Shown: positions 1 to 7,963, numbered from the stretch's first letter. The stretch is DNA of 64,000 nucleotides from RBG-13-51-18 sp963739395 (GCA_963739395.1 CAVUAE010000001.1:1054001-1118000), one strand, 5' to 3'. The notes: generated by a model from the sequence alone, not told the origin. Program-made: numbers and translations.

Positions 1-284
1 GATTTTGTTTCCCCACCTTTCCTTTTTGAGTATCCTATTTTTAAAAATTTATCTTGAAAATCGCTCCTTGACATGCCAGTTCCATTGTCTTTGATGATAA
101 ATTTGTTATTCCCTTTATCAATAAATATTTCTACTTTCTCAGCATCAGCATCCCAGGCATTAGAAATAGCCTCCCCGAGCACAGTAACAAAACTCCTATA
201 CAGATTCCTTCCAAGGTGATTTAAAACGCTTAAGGAGATTGCAAACGTAAACTGATCGTTACTTCCTGCTTTTTTAATCATCAT
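1..284 (-). CDS. GHKL (Hsp90/MutL/MORC-like) ATPase, truncated by window edge
   Basis: Only the N-terminal 94 residues are in the window; the gene runs off the left end. Translation from the ATG pair at 284/281 shows two hallmarks of GHKL ATP-binding folds: an N-box, EAISNAWDADA (the Asn binds Mg-ATP), and a G1 box, DNGTGM, followed by FLKIGYSKR. The order and spacing match MutL/Hsp90/MORC-type ATPases rather than histidine kinases. Its start lies inside the end of the upstream C5-methyltransferase gene (11-nt overlap), so the two are probably translationally coupled. MORC-like GHKL ATPases encoded with cytosine methyltransferases are a known restriction-modification association; a defence role is inferred. 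The rest of the protein (helicase, nuclease or S5 domain) cannot be seen. Confidence 0.8.
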   Translation of the reverse strand, partial: MMIKKAGSNDQFTFAISLSVLNHLGRNLYRSFVTVLGEAISNAWDADAEKVEIFIDKGNNKFIIKDNGTGMSRSDFQDKFLKIGYSKRKGGETK

Positions 285-1320
285 CACCCTCCCCTAAATT
301 CCTAAGGATACTGCGTCCGATTACGACCCCTAGATTTACCGGAACGGCATTGCCTATATGTGCTCCAATCTTTTTGAAAGAAAACTCGGTCTTGGGGTTT
401 AAAAAATCATATTCCGCGGGGAAAGTCTGTAGTAAAGCGCCTTCTCTTAATGAAAGCGCCCTATTTTGCTCAGGATGACCGAAGCGCCCTGTTCCGTAAT
501 TATAAAATTGAGTCGTTATCGTCGGCCCGATAGAATTATCTTCCATTCTTGCATAAACACCGGAGTAACTCTTACCGGTTTTTTTCTTATGGCAAGGTGA
601 TAAAAGCTCCTCATCCCAATCTTTCCATGTACCACCGGGCTTCGATTGTTGTATACGTTTTAAATTCAATTCTTTCAATACTGGTGCCCTATGTAAGGGA
701 TCTTTTTTTGATACTTCGCCGGCTGAAATCGGTTCGAGGTCACCAATTACATCCTTGACTTTTACATATTCATTTTTAGAATAAGTAGGAGGGATGATAT
801 TGATATCGCTTAGCCTAGAAGCTAGTAATACGAGTCTCTTCCGTGTCTGTGATATACCATAATCTGGGCAATAAATCTTACTCCAAGAAACATGATATTT
901 CATCGAATTTAAATTATCGACAAAATCCTGAAATACTTGTGTATGGGATATTTCAAATACGTTTTCCATGGATACTATCGTAGGTTTCACTTCTGTTATT
1001 ATACGAGAAAAAGAATATAGCAATTTCCAATCTTGTTCTTTTGTCCGTTGCTTATTCTTTTGAGTGTGAGGAGAAAATGGTTGGCAAGGAGCACAGCCTA
1101 CTAAGATTTTTATGCAACCTTCGGGATATAGGGAGCTTACTTCATTGCCTGAAATATCTGTAATATCTGCGTGGATAAAATTACTGTCGTTATTTGCCTC
1201 GTAAGCATATTTACACGTATCATCGATATCAATACCGGCTACAACCGGCACACCGGTTTCTATCAAACCGTGAGTCAAACCACCTATTCCACAAAATAAA
1301 TCAATCGCCGCAATGTTCAA
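274..1320 (-). CDS. DNA (cytosine-5-)-methyltransferase
   Basis: Transfers a methyl group from S-adenosylmethionine to C5 of cytosine in DNA. All key motifs are visible in 348 residues: motif I DLFCGIGG (7-14), motif IV PCQ with catalytic Cys79, motif VI ENV (119-121), motif VIII QTRKR (158-162) and motif X GNAV (about 323). The target-recognition region between VIII and X is short, so this looks like a single-specificity enzyme. Translation starts at TTG 1320 behind a GGTGGAG-type ribosome-binding site. The gene overlaps the GHKL ATPase downstream. It is AT-rich: the 60 bases at 901-960 hold 17 G/C, against 32 of 60 in dnaN at 48601-48660, which suggests transfer. Restriction-modification or defence function is inferred from the neighbour. 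Confidence 0.93.
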   Translation of the reverse strand: MNIAAIDLFCGIGGLTHGLIETGVPVVAGIDIDDTCKYAYEANNDSNFIHADITDISGNEVSSLYPEGCIKILVGCAPCQPFSPHTQKNKQRTKEQDWKLLYSFSRIITEVKPTIVSMENVFEISHTQVFQDFVDNLNSMKYHVSWSKIYCPDYGISQTRKRLVLLASRLSDINIIPPTYSKNEYVKVKDVIGDLEPISAGEVSKKDPLHRAPVLKELNLKRIQQSKPGGTWKDWDEELLSPCHKKKTGKSYSGVYARMEDNSIGPTITTQFYNYGTGRFGHPEQNRALSLREGALLQTFPAEYDFLNPKTEFSFKKIGAHIGNAVPVNLGVVIGRSILRNLGEGDDD

Positions 1321-1379
1321 TTAGGCAGTCTCCACCCTCATTCCTGTCATTATACACCACCCCGCCCCAACAATCTGTA

Positions 1380-1730
1380 CTAGTGTAGCTGTGCGGATAT
1401 CCTGTTAAGCAGCTCCTGGTCATTGTTAACGCCGCGGACATCCAGATTCGTCTTGCGGAAAGCCCGCACCATCGCCTCGATAAGTTTAGTCTTGCTTAAT
1501 TTTTTGCCCCCGCTGAACTTGGCGGTTGACGCCAGCGACTCCAGATAAGCGTCCTCCTCCCGGTTAAGGAAGACCGATAGTTTAATCATTGACGCCTTAG
1601 GCGATGCCGGGGGAGTGGGAGGTGCGGCTTGCCGGGACTGGGGAGTAGCCGCAGGCGCACGGTCGCCACCGGTAAGTCGGTCCAAAGCGGAACCATAAGC
1701 AAGTTCTTCGGTTATTTTAGCTCTTTTCAT
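1380..1730 (-). CDS. small basic ParA-partner protein, possible ribbon-helix-helix
   Basis: A 116-residue protein starting at ATG 1730, which has an AGAGGTG ribosome-binding site 5 nt upstream. A longer reading from 1772 would overlap parA by 56 nt and is less likely. The first third is polar, the middle (about 40-60) is Ala/Pro/Thr-rich and probably disordered, and the C-terminal half begins MIKLSVFLNREEDAYLESLA, which looks like the beta strand plus helix of a ribbon-helix-helix DNA-binding fold, followed by Lys-rich helices. It overlaps the 3' end of parA by 14 nt, the usual position of the centromere-binding partner in ParA operons. A ParB-like or ParG/Omega-like role is inferred from position and fold guess, not from a recognised family. 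Confidence 0.6.
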   Translation of the reverse strand: MKRAKITEELAYGSALDRLTGGDRAPAATPQSRQAAPPTPPASPKASMIKLSVFLNREEDAYLESLASTAKFSGGKKLSKTKLIEAMVRAFRKTNLDVRGVNNDQELLNRISAQLH

Positions 1731-2502
1731 GTAGCACCTCTTTTGTGAATAATCGGTAGGCTTCTGCCCCATCGGAATTAGGGGCGTAGTTTAGAATAGA
1801 CATCCCTGCGGCCGGCGCTTCTTTAAAACGCACGCTAAGGGGTATGGTGGTTTTAAAAACTCTGATTCTATCGCCAAAAGCCTTCTTGGTAACCTCAATG
1901 ACCTCCTGACTATGCAGGGTGCGGGAGTTGGTCATGGTAAACAATATCCCCATAATTTCTAACGATGGATTAATTTTTTCCTGGACCCGGAGAATGGTCG
2001 GCAATAACATCGCCAGCCCTTTCATCGCTAAGAAATCCGCCTGTAAAGGAATGAGTACTTTATCGGCGACGGAAAGAGCGTTAATAGTCAGCAGCCCCAA
2101 ACTGGGTAAACAGTCTATTAAAATGTAGTCGTAATCTTTCATCACAGACTGAAGCATCTCTTTCAGCACCAGCTCGCGGGAAAAAGCATTCACCAGGTCG
2201 AGATGCGCCTGCGAGAGTTCAATATTAGCGGGCACCAGGTCGACATAGGGATTTTTCGTTTTTAAAATTACGTTGGGTAGTGAGTATTGACCGTTACCCC
2301 GGATAATGCTCGATAGGACATCATAACTCGTAAGCTCTAGTCCATCCGGATTTATCCCCAGGCTGATGGTAAGGCTAGCCTGCGGGTCCCAATCGATCAG
2401 AAGCACGCGCTTTTTATACTCGGCTAAACCTTCGCCGAGAGCAACCGCAGTCGTGGTTTTGCCAACGCCGCCTTTTTGATTAGCGATACAAATGATGGAC
2501 AT
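1717..2502 (-). CDS. parA: ParA/Soj-family partition ATPase
   Basis: A 261-residue ParA-type ATPase, used in DNA segregation. It has the deviant Walker A KGGVGKTT (10-17), a Walker A' region VLLIDWDPQ and a Walker B YILIDCLPSLG. I place the start at ATG 2502 because the family normally begins a few residues before the P-loop, and because a promoter (-35 TAGACG, 17 nt, -10 TATAAT at 2522-2550) would put the transcript start downstream of the alternative TTG at 2541. The partner is a small basic protein rather than a classical ParB, and no canonical parS palindrome is visible nearby. Four AATTAAGA repeats lie upstream at 2614-2704 and may be the site bound by the partner. Chromosomal versus element-borne origin is undecided. 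Confidence 0.88.
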   Translation of the reverse strand: MSIICIANQKGGVGKTTTAVALGEGLAEYKKRVLLIDWDPQASLTISLGINPDGLELTSYDVLSSIIRGNGQYSLPNVILKTKNPYVDLVPANIELSQAHLDLVNAFSRELVLKEMLQSVMKDYDYILIDCLPSLGLLTINALSVADKVLIPLQADFLAMKGLAMLLPTILRVQEKINPSLEIMGILFTMTNSRTLHSQEVIEVTKKAFGDRIRVFKTTIPLSVRFKEAPAAGMSILNYAPNSDGAEAYRLFTKEVLHEKS

Positions 2503-2521
2503 AGATGAAATATCCCGATAG

Positions 2522-2550
2522 ATTATAGCGTAATTGCGCAAGTGCGTCTA
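2522..2550 (-). promoter_or_regulatory. promoter of parA
   Basis: On the minus strand: -35 TAGACG (2545-2550), 17-nt spacer, perfect -10 TATAAT (2522-2527), about 20 nt before the parA ATG. The spacer contains the palindrome TTGCGCAA (2534-2541), a possible operator. Confidence 0.6.
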
Positions 2551-2613
2551 CCAAAATTTAATTAAGTTGAACACCTCTATTTACCACTAAATTATTATTA
2601 AAAGGTGATAAAA

Positions 2614-2704
2614 AATTAAGATTTTTAAGATGTTTCCCAAATATTTTATAAAAAACTATTGACAAAATTAAGAATAATGATTATAATAATTAAGAAAATT
2701 AAGA
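2614..2704 (+). repeat. four AATTAAGA direct repeats between parA and DUF2089 gene
   Basis: AATTAAGA occurs at 2614-2621, 2666-2673, 2688-2695 and 2697-2704, with a near copy TTTTAAGA at 2623-2630. Three of the four overlap or flank the consensus promoter at 2659-2687. Short iterated repeats of this kind are typical binding sites for ribbon-helix-helix partition or copy-control proteins; that link is inference. The region is very AT-rich, which makes A/T-only matches cheaper than usual. Confidence 0.55.
2659..2687 (+). promoter_or_regulatory. consensus sigma-70-type promoter of the DUF2089 operon
   Basis: Perfect -35 TTGACA (2659-2664), 17-nt spacer, perfect -10 TATAAT (2682-2687). It reads toward the gene at 2745 and is the strongest promoter match in the window. 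AATTAAGA repeats overlap the spacer and the region just downstream of the -10, where a repressor could act. Confidence 0.8.
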
Positions 2705-2744
2705 AACATATTAACTATATTAATATAAGGTGAGGTAATGTGAA

Positions 2745-3110
2745 ATGGCTAGAGATTGGAACGAACTTACTAAAATGACTCACGGCAAGTCGGTTCTAAT
2801 TGAACGCGTCCGCCTGGTGGATACCGATATTGCGATAGAGGGTAGCTTTTCATTGCCGCCTCTGGCTGACCTCTCTGCCGAGGACCAGGTCTTTGTAATG
2901 GCTTTTATCCGCTGCAGCGGGTCGATAAAAGACATGGAAGAGATGTTTGGTATCAGTTATCCGACGGTAAAAAACAGGCTTAGCCGCATCGCCAAACAGT
3001 TTGAATTCATCTCAATTGATAAACTCTCGCCGCAGGAGGATGTCATTGATGCTCTAGAGCAAGGGGATATTTCCACTGATGAAGCTATAAGGAGGTTATC
3101 AGAAAAATGA
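2745..3110 (+). CDS. DUF2089-family putative regulator
   Basis: A 121-residue protein resembling DUF2089: an IEGSFSLPPLADLSAEDQ segment (about 32-50), then a helix-turn-helix-like block SIKDMEEMFGISYPTVKNRLSRI (about 60-85) and a C-terminal helical tail, ALEQGDISTDEAIRRLSEK, like the SHOCT-type tails of this family. Typical DUF2089 proteins start with a zinc ribbon; that cysteine-containing part is missing here and is replaced by a short polar segment. It is the first gene of an operon driven by the consensus promoter at 2659-2687. The next gene starts inside its stop codon (ATGA). A role as DNA-binding regulator of the small membrane proteins downstream is inferred. Confidence 0.7.
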   Translation: MARDWNELTKMTHGKSVLIERVRLVDTDIAIEGSFSLPPLADLSAEDQVFVMAFIRCSGSIKDMEEMFGISYPTVKNRLSRIAKQFEFISIDKLSPQEDVIDALEQGDISTDEAIRRLSEK

Positions 3111-3385
3111 ACTGGCCGCCAATGTTATTGCATGTGAAAATTGAGAATAAGCACCATTGGTTCAGCATCTGGATACCACTATTTCTACTATATCCGGTCG
3201 TGCTAGCGATTTTTCTCGTTCTATCACCGTTAATATTACTCGGTTTTCTAGTTTTATTGTTGATGGGATGGGAAAGAATTATATTATTAGCCATACAAGC
3301 CCCGTTTATAACACTCTGGAATCTGCGCGGCTTAACAGTAGATGTCCAGAATCGGCACGAAGTTGTGCTCGTAACCTTTGTATAG
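3107..3385 (+). CDS. small membrane protein of the DUF2089 operon
   Basis: A 92-residue protein of no recognised family. After a polar N-terminus it has a long hydrophobic stretch (about residues 20-55) that fits two transmembrane helices, then an Arg-containing hydrophobic segment and a short polar tail. The ATG overlaps the stop of the DUF2089 gene by 4 nt (ATGA), so translation is coupled. Position between a DUF2089 regulator and a SHOCT-like protein suggests a membrane-stress or envelope role; the sequence itself gives no enzymatic motif. Confidence 0.7.
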   Translation: MNWPPMLLHVKIENKHHWFSIWIPLFLLYPVVLAIFLVLSPLILLGFLVLLLMGWERIILLAIQAPFITLWNLRGLTVDVQNRHEVVLVTFV

Positions 3386-3413
3386 ATAAATAGTAAAATG
3401 GGAGGTAAATAAA

Positions 3414-3854
3414 ATGTCTGAAAATAAGAAGAAGATTCTCGAAATGCTTGAAAAGAAAAAGATAAATGCAGATGAGGCGTACCGACTTTTAAGCGCGATT
3501 GATGCTAAAGAAAGCGGCAGTGAGGAAAAAGCACACGAGACCGACGATAAAATAAAGCATAAATATCTGCGGGTGACGATAACACCCGGTGAAAATCCAT
3601 TCGACCCTGAACATTCAGACCGTGTTAACGTACGCGTACCGATGTCACTGATACGTGCCGGCATCAAGCTAACGTCGTTGGTACCCCCAGAGGCGTTAGA
3701 TAAAGCCAACCAGGCTTTAAACGACAAGGGTATAAAGTTCGATGTACGTAATATGAAACCCGAAGATATTGAAGGTCTTATCGACGCGCTGGGTGATATG
3801 GAAATTGATGTTGAAGGTCATAGAGGTGAAAAGATAAAGGTATTTGTGGAGTAG
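3414..3854 (+). CDS. SHOCT-like domain protein
   Basis: A 146-residue soluble protein. The N-terminal 30 residues (KKKILEMLEKKKINADEAY) form the short bihelical SHOCT-like module seen at the start of YvlB/LiaX-type envelope-stress proteins. A variable charged linker (about 30-45) follows, then a conserved-looking C-terminal domain with a strand RVNVRVPMSLIRAGIKL and helices around PEALDKANQAL. The start has a GGGAGG ribosome-binding site. It lies 28 nt after the small membrane protein, so it is likely the third gene of the operon. The match of its N-terminus with the tail of the DUF2089 protein suggests that the two may interact. Confidence 0.7.
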   Translation: MSENKKKILEMLEKKKINADEAYRLLSAIDAKESGSEEKAHETDDKIKHKYLRVTITPGENPFDPEHSDRVNVRVPMSLIRAGIKLTSLVPPEALDKANQALNDKGIKFDVRNMKPEDIEGLIDALGDMEIDVEGHRGEKIKVFVE

Positions 3855-3910
3855 AATAGTATTAAAACTGCTTCAGGCAGAGTTCTAAAATATTGCTAAG
3901 GAGGATCAAA

Positions 3911-4114
3911 ATGGGTTATTTTAAAATTCTGGCAGCTATTCCTGGGTTTTTCTTAAGCGCTTTTTTCTTAATGCTTCTCTGGGGTTCTATCGCGCCTGAT
4001 TTTGGCATCGCTACTATCAGCTATGTGAAATCGATGCTGATTACAATTACGCTTTGGTTAGCGGTAGCTCCTTTAGCGGCTGTGGGTGCTGGACACAATA
4101 AAAAATTCGGGTAG
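3911..4114 (+). CDS. small hydrophobic membrane protein
   Basis: A 67-residue protein starting MGYFKILAAIP at ATG 3911, chosen because AAGGAGGA lies just upstream; an in-frame TTG at 3893 is inside that ribosome-binding site. Two hydrophobic segments (about 5-25 and 35-60) are probable transmembrane helices. No family is recognised. It closes the operon begun at 2745 and is followed after 2 nt by the end of a convergent SDR gene. Confidence 0.6.
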   Translation: MGYFKILAAIPGFFLSAFFLMLLWGSIAPDFGIATISYVKSMLITITLWLAVAPLAAVGAGHNKKFG

Positions 4115-4116
4115 AC

Positions 4117-4884
4117 TTAAACGAGAACGCTCCCGCCATTGACGACGAGATACTGGCCGGTCATAAAATCCGAATCTGCCGAAGCCAGGAAGACCGCCGT
4201 CCCGGGCAGGTCGGTCGGCTCTTCACGACGCTTAAGACATTGGGCATCCACCGTACCTTTAAAAGCAACGCCATCTGGGTCCTGTCCCAGGCTGGCTTCG
4301 GTCGCCGTAAAGCCGGGTCCGATGCTATTAACGTTAATGCCGGAGGGACCTAATGCTCTGGCGAGACATTGCGTTAGGGTGTAAACAGCCGACTTGCTGC
4401 AAGCGTAAGCCATAAGTTGATAGGCGCCGGTGACTTTAAAAACATCCGAAGCGATGTTGATTATTTTACCCTTACCGGCTTTTACCATAAGCGGAGCGAT
4501 GGCTTTACAACAAAGATAAGTGCCGCGTACGTTAACTTCGAACATGCGGTCCCAGTCCTTGACCGTCCAGGCATCCCAATTACGCCGCGCTACGCCATAA
4601 TATAAAGCGGCGTTGTTCAGTAAAATATCCACCCGTCCGTAAAGACGTATTACCTCATCCGCCATCTTTTGCGTGGCTTTTTCGTCCGAGATGTCGGTTA
4701 ACATGGCATAGGCTTCACCGCCTTTAGCCTTAATAGCTTTTACAGTCTCCTGCGCCCGTTCCAGACTAATATCGGGGAGCAGTAACTTAGCGCCTTCCGC
4801 AGCGAACCGCAGCGCAAACTCCTTACCCAGACCGCGACCAGCCCCGGTGATAATGGCGACTTTATCTTTAAGTACAGGTGACAT
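4117..4884 (-). CDS. short-chain dehydrogenase/reductase (SDR)
   Basis: A classical 255-residue SDR oxidoreductase using NAD(P)H. Visible elements: the nucleotide-binding TGAGRGLG (about 14-21), the structural NNAA (about 90), the catalytic Ser in INIASD and the YACSK catalytic Tyr/Lys motif (about 160), and a C-terminal MTGQYLVVNGG typical of the family. The DISLERAQ segment after beta-2 has an Asp that favours NAD over NADP. Substrate unknown. AAGGAGG precedes the ATG. The gene is divergent from the aldehyde:ferredoxin oxidoreductase, so a shared aldehyde/alcohol pathway is possible but unproven. Confidence 0.9.
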   Translation of the reverse strand: MSPVLKDKVAIITGAGRGLGKEFALRFAAEGAKLLLPDISLERAQETVKAIKAKGGEAYAMLTDISDEKATQKMADEVIRLYGRVDILLNNAALYYGVARRNWDAWTVKDWDRMFEVNVRGTYLCCKAIAPLMVKAGKGKIINIASDVFKVTGAYQLMAYACSKSAVYTLTQCLARALGPSGINVNSIGPGFTATEASLGQDPDGVAFKGTVDAQCLKRREEPTDLPGTAVFLASADSDFMTGQYLVVNGGSVLV

Positions 4885-5102
4885 GATAGCCTCCTTAATC
4901 CTTTGCCGCTATGTTAATACCCTTGCTGGAGGTATGTCAATTAAGCTAAATATTTTTCGGAATAAATGTTCTAGTACAAGTAATACAATTTACGTTCAAC
5001 TCACGAATAAAAATATAATGTTTGACAATCACTAAAAACACATTGTAAGCTTTAGTCAGTGTAACTAAAAATCGATATTTTAAGTTTTCAAGGAGGTAAT
5101 TA

Positions 5103-6947
5103 ATGGCGCACGGTTTTATGGGCAAGATACTCTGGGTAGACCTTTCTAAGAAACAAATTAAAGAAGAACCCCTCGATGAGAAAATGGGACGCGATTTTCT
5201 GGGGGGTTATGGCCTGGGCGCGCGCATATTATTCAGTCGGCAGAAAGCCGGTGTTGACCCGCTGGGTCCGGAGGCAATTTTAGGTCTGGTCACCGGTGTG
5301 CTTACCGGTACGGATGCTATGGGCGGTTCCCGCTATGTCATGGTCGGAAAATCGCCGTTGACCGGCGGCTGGGGCGACGCCAACTCCGGCGGCAACGTGG
5401 GACCCTATCTCAAATTCGCCGGTTATGATGCCGTATTTTTCACCGGTAAGTCTGATAAACCGGTATATCTCTTAATCGATAACGGCAAAGCCGAACTAAA
5501 GGACGCCGCTAAAATCTGGGGTAAAGACACCTTCGATACACAGGATATTTTGCGTGCGGAACATGGTAATGAGTTAGAGGTAGCTTGTATCGGTCCCGCC
5601 GGTGAAAATTTATCGCTAATCGCGGCGGTCATGAACAATAAAGGCAGGGCGGCTGGACGTTCCGGTCTGGGCGCGGTGATGGGTTCCAAAAAACTTAAGG
5701 CAATCGCCGTTAAAGGCAATATGAAAATCCCTATCGCCGATGAAGCCGTCTCCAAAGAAATGAGAACCAGACATGTAAAGAACAAGAACCCGCGTTCGGA
5801 AATGATTGGAACTTTCGGCACTGCATTCCTCTTTAACATGAGTGCGGAAGGCGACGATGCTCCTTGTAAGAACTGGGACGGTGTTACTATTATCGACTTC
5901 CCGAAGTATAAAGACATCAGCGGGGAGCCGGTCAAAGCCCAGCAGGCAAAAAAATACGGCTGTTGGCACTGTCCTGTAGGCTGCGGTGGCATTATGAAAC
6001 CCTCCACCGGTGAGTTCAAGTATGATGAACATGCGCATAAACCGGAGTACGAAACACTGGCGATGTTCGGCAGCAACCTGCTTAACAACGACCTGATATC
6101 GATTATTAAAGCCAACGATATCTGCAACCGCTACGGCATGGACACGATATCCGCCGGAGCGGCGGTTGGTTACGCGATGGAATGCTATGAAAAAGGAATT
6201 CTTACAGAAAAAGAGCTCGGCATGCCGCTGAAGTGGGGCGACGCTAAAGCCATCATCGCCTTAACGGAGAAAATCGGCAAGCGTGAAGGTATCGGCGCTA
6301 TTCTCGCCGATGGCGTGAAGAAAGCCGCCGAAAAAGTCGGCAAAGGCTCCGAGAAATATGCTATTCACATCGGCGGGCAGGAATATCCTGCTCATGACAC
6401 CCGAGGTGGCATCAACTTCGCTATCGGTTATGGCGCTAATCCTACCCCGGGACGTCATACCCAGGGCGGCGAAGGACCGTTGCCGGAGGGGTCTATGCCG
6501 CAATACGACTTCCGTTCTCTAAAAGGACGAGGAACGCCGCACAAAATAGGCATGGGGATTACCAGCGCTTATAATGCCGCTGGCATCTGTATGATTGTCA
6601 TCGGTGACGCTTATGTGCATATCAACGACCTGGTTGAGGCTTTCCGAACAATTACCGGTTGGGATATCACGTTAGACGAGCTGATTAAGACCGGTAACCG
6701 TATCGAAACGATGAAGCAGGCATTCAATGCCCGCGAAGGTGTTAAAACACCCTGGAAACATCATCAAAGGATGCTGGGCAAGCCTACTAAGAAAGTCGGA
6801 CCTCGCGCCGGCGCCACGGTGGATGAAGTGGAGCTTTCAAAAGAATATTATGAAGCGATGGGCTGGGATGTTAATACCGGCAAACCCAGCAAACAAGCAT
6901 TACTTGACCTCGGCTTGAACGATGTGGCTAAAGTCCTCTGGCCTTAA
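5103..6947 (+). CDS. aor: aldehyde:ferredoxin oxidoreductase (tungsten enzyme)
   Basis: A 614-residue enzyme that oxidises aldehydes to carboxylic acids (or reverses this) with ferredoxin, using a tungsto-bis-pterin and one [4Fe-4S] cluster. Length and layout match the archaeal/bacterial AOR family. Cluster ligands are C287-x2-C290-x3-C294 and a late Cys near 496 (GICM), the same positions as in characterised enzymes. Conserved pterin-domain glycine-rich stretches (GGSRYVMVGKSPLTGGWGDAN, given here as residues 74-94) are present. AAGGAGG precedes the ATG. It stands alone with a strong terminator after it. Needs molybdopterin; moaA and moaC are at 49661-51136. Confidence 0.95.
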   Translation: MAHGFMGKILWVDLSKKQIKEEPLDEKMGRDFLGGYGLGARILFSRQKAGVDPLGPEAILGLVTGVLTGTDAMGGSRYVMVGKSPLTGGWGDANSGGNVGPYLKFAGYDAVFFTGKSDKPVYLLIDNGKAELKDAAKIWGKDTFDTQDILRAEHGNELEVACIGPAGENLSLIAAVMNNKGRAAGRSGLGAVMGSKKLKAIAVKGNMKIPIADEAVSKEMRTRHVKNKNPRSEMIGTFGTAFLFNMSAEGDDAPCKNWDGVTIIDFPKYKDISGEPVKAQQAKKYGCWHCPVGCGGIMKPSTGEFKYDEHAHKPEYETLAMFGSNLLNNDLISIIKANDICNRYGMDTISAGAAVGYAMECYEKGILTEKELGMPLKWGDAKAIIALTEKIGKREGIGAILADGVKKAAEKVGKGSEKYAIHIGGQEYPAHDTRGGINFAIGYGANPTPGRHTQGGEGPLPEGSMPQYDFRSLKGRGTPHKIGMGITSAYNAAGICMIVIGDAYVHINDLVEAFRTITGWDITLDELIKTGNRIETMKQAFNAREGVKTPWKHHQRMLGKPTKKVGPRAGATVDEVELSKEYYEAMGWDVNTGKPSKQALLDLGLNDVAKVLWP

Positions 6948-6973
6948 TCCAAAAGAGCATAAAGAATTTTTTA

Positions 6974-7007
6974 TAGAGCCTCCTGAAATATGGAGGCTCT
7001 ACTTTTT
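6974..7007 (+). terminator. intrinsic terminator after aor
   Basis: Ten-base-pair stem TAGAGCCTCC / GGAGGCTCTA around a short loop, followed by CTTTTT. It sits 27 nt after the aor stop. Confidence 0.8.
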
Positions 7008-7028
7008 AATAGAGGAGGAAAAGAAATC

Positions 7029-7122
7029 GTCATTCCGTACTTGATACGGAATCCAGGTGGAAAGGAATGGCTGGATTCCCGCTGGAGTTTACCTTGAACG
7101 AAGTGTGAGGGCGGGAATGACA
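7029..7122 (+). repeat. dispersed palindromic repeat, copy 1
   Basis: The unit opens with GTCATTCCG, folds into a TTCCGTA/TACGGAA hairpin, reads GGAATCCAG, then CTGGATTCC, a second arm, and closes with GGGAATGAC. Its right arm (7071-7122) matches the left arm of copy 2 (24332 onward) in reverse complement with about one mismatch over roughly 50 nt. Confidence 0.8.
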
Positions 7123-7213
7123 GTCTTGTTTTCCTTGTCACCCTAGCTCCTCTATGTATATAATTAGCGAGGTTGTTTCTTTTTTCCCCATAAGGTAAAG
7201 CGGAGGTATTGTT

Positions 7214-7963
7214 ATGGCAGAGGAATTTATTGTTGCTAAAAACCTTCATAAAAGTTTCAAGGATTTTAAGGCGGTCAATGGTGTTTCCTTTTCCGTTTTT
7301 AAAGGGGAGATTTTTGGCCTGCTAGGTCCTAACGGCGCCGGTAAGACGACGACTATCCGTATGCTCTCCACTGTTCTCGAACCCGATAGTGGCGAGATTA
7401 TCATCGGTGGTCATTCCATGAAAAAAGAAGCGGAAGCCATTCGCCATATTATCGGGGTTTGTCCGCAAGAAATTGCGCTTTATCACGAACTTTCTGCGCT
7501 GGATAACATGGTATTCTTCGGGCGGATGATGGGGATGGGTAGCAAGGAAGCCCACGCCCAGGCGATGAAAAACCTGGAACTAATGGGGCTGACGGATTGG
7601 GCAAAAGGTAAAGTGGCTAAATTCTCCGGCGGCATGATGCGGCGTATCAACCTCGCCATCGCCCTCATGGGTAGTCCCCAGCTTCTCTTTTTAGACGAGC
7701 CGACCGTCGGCATTGACCCGCAATCGCGTAATCATATCTTCGAAAACATCCAGGGCTTGCAGAAAAGAGGTTTAACCGTCCTCTATACTACACACTATAT
7801 GGAAGAAGCCGACCGACTTTGCCAGCGTATCGCCATCATGGACGGCGGCCAGATAATCACCATGGATACGCCATATAACCTGAAAAAGAAAATAGGCTCG
7901 CCGGACAAAGTCACGCTGGAAGATGTCTTCTTGAAACTCACCGGGCGTAGTTTACGTGATTAG
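7214..7963 (+). CDS. ABC-2 type exporter ATP-binding protein
   Basis: A 249-residue ATPase of the drug/antibiotic or Nod-type ABC-2 export family. It shows Walker A GPNGAGKTT (38-46), Q-loop PQE, signature FSGGMMRR (about 136-143), Walker B LLFLDEPT (about 154-161) with the catalytic Glu, and H-loop TTH. GGAGG precedes the ATG. Two permease genes follow within 9 and 6 nt, so this is a three-gene operon with one ATPase (dimer) and a permease heterodimer. Substrate cannot be read from the sequence. Confidence 0.95.
   Translation: MAEEFIVAKNLHKSFKDFKAVNGVSFSVFKGEIFGLLGPNGAGKTTTIRMLSTVLEPDSGEIIIGGHSMKKEAEAIRHIIGVCPQEIALYHELSALDNMVFFGRMMGMGSKEAHAQAMKNLELMGLTDWAKGKVAKFSGGMMRRINLAIALMGSPQLLFLDEPTVGIDPQSRNHIFENIQGLQKRGLTVLYTTHYMEEADRLCQRIAIMDGGQIITMDTPYNLKKKIGSPDKVTLEDVFLKLTGRSLRD

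Noticed and set aside
5423..6127. Long open frames on the minus strand inside the aldehyde:ferredoxin oxidoreductase gene
   Set aside because: They run antisense to a gene with complete family motifs, lack ribosome-binding sites and have no recognisable content.
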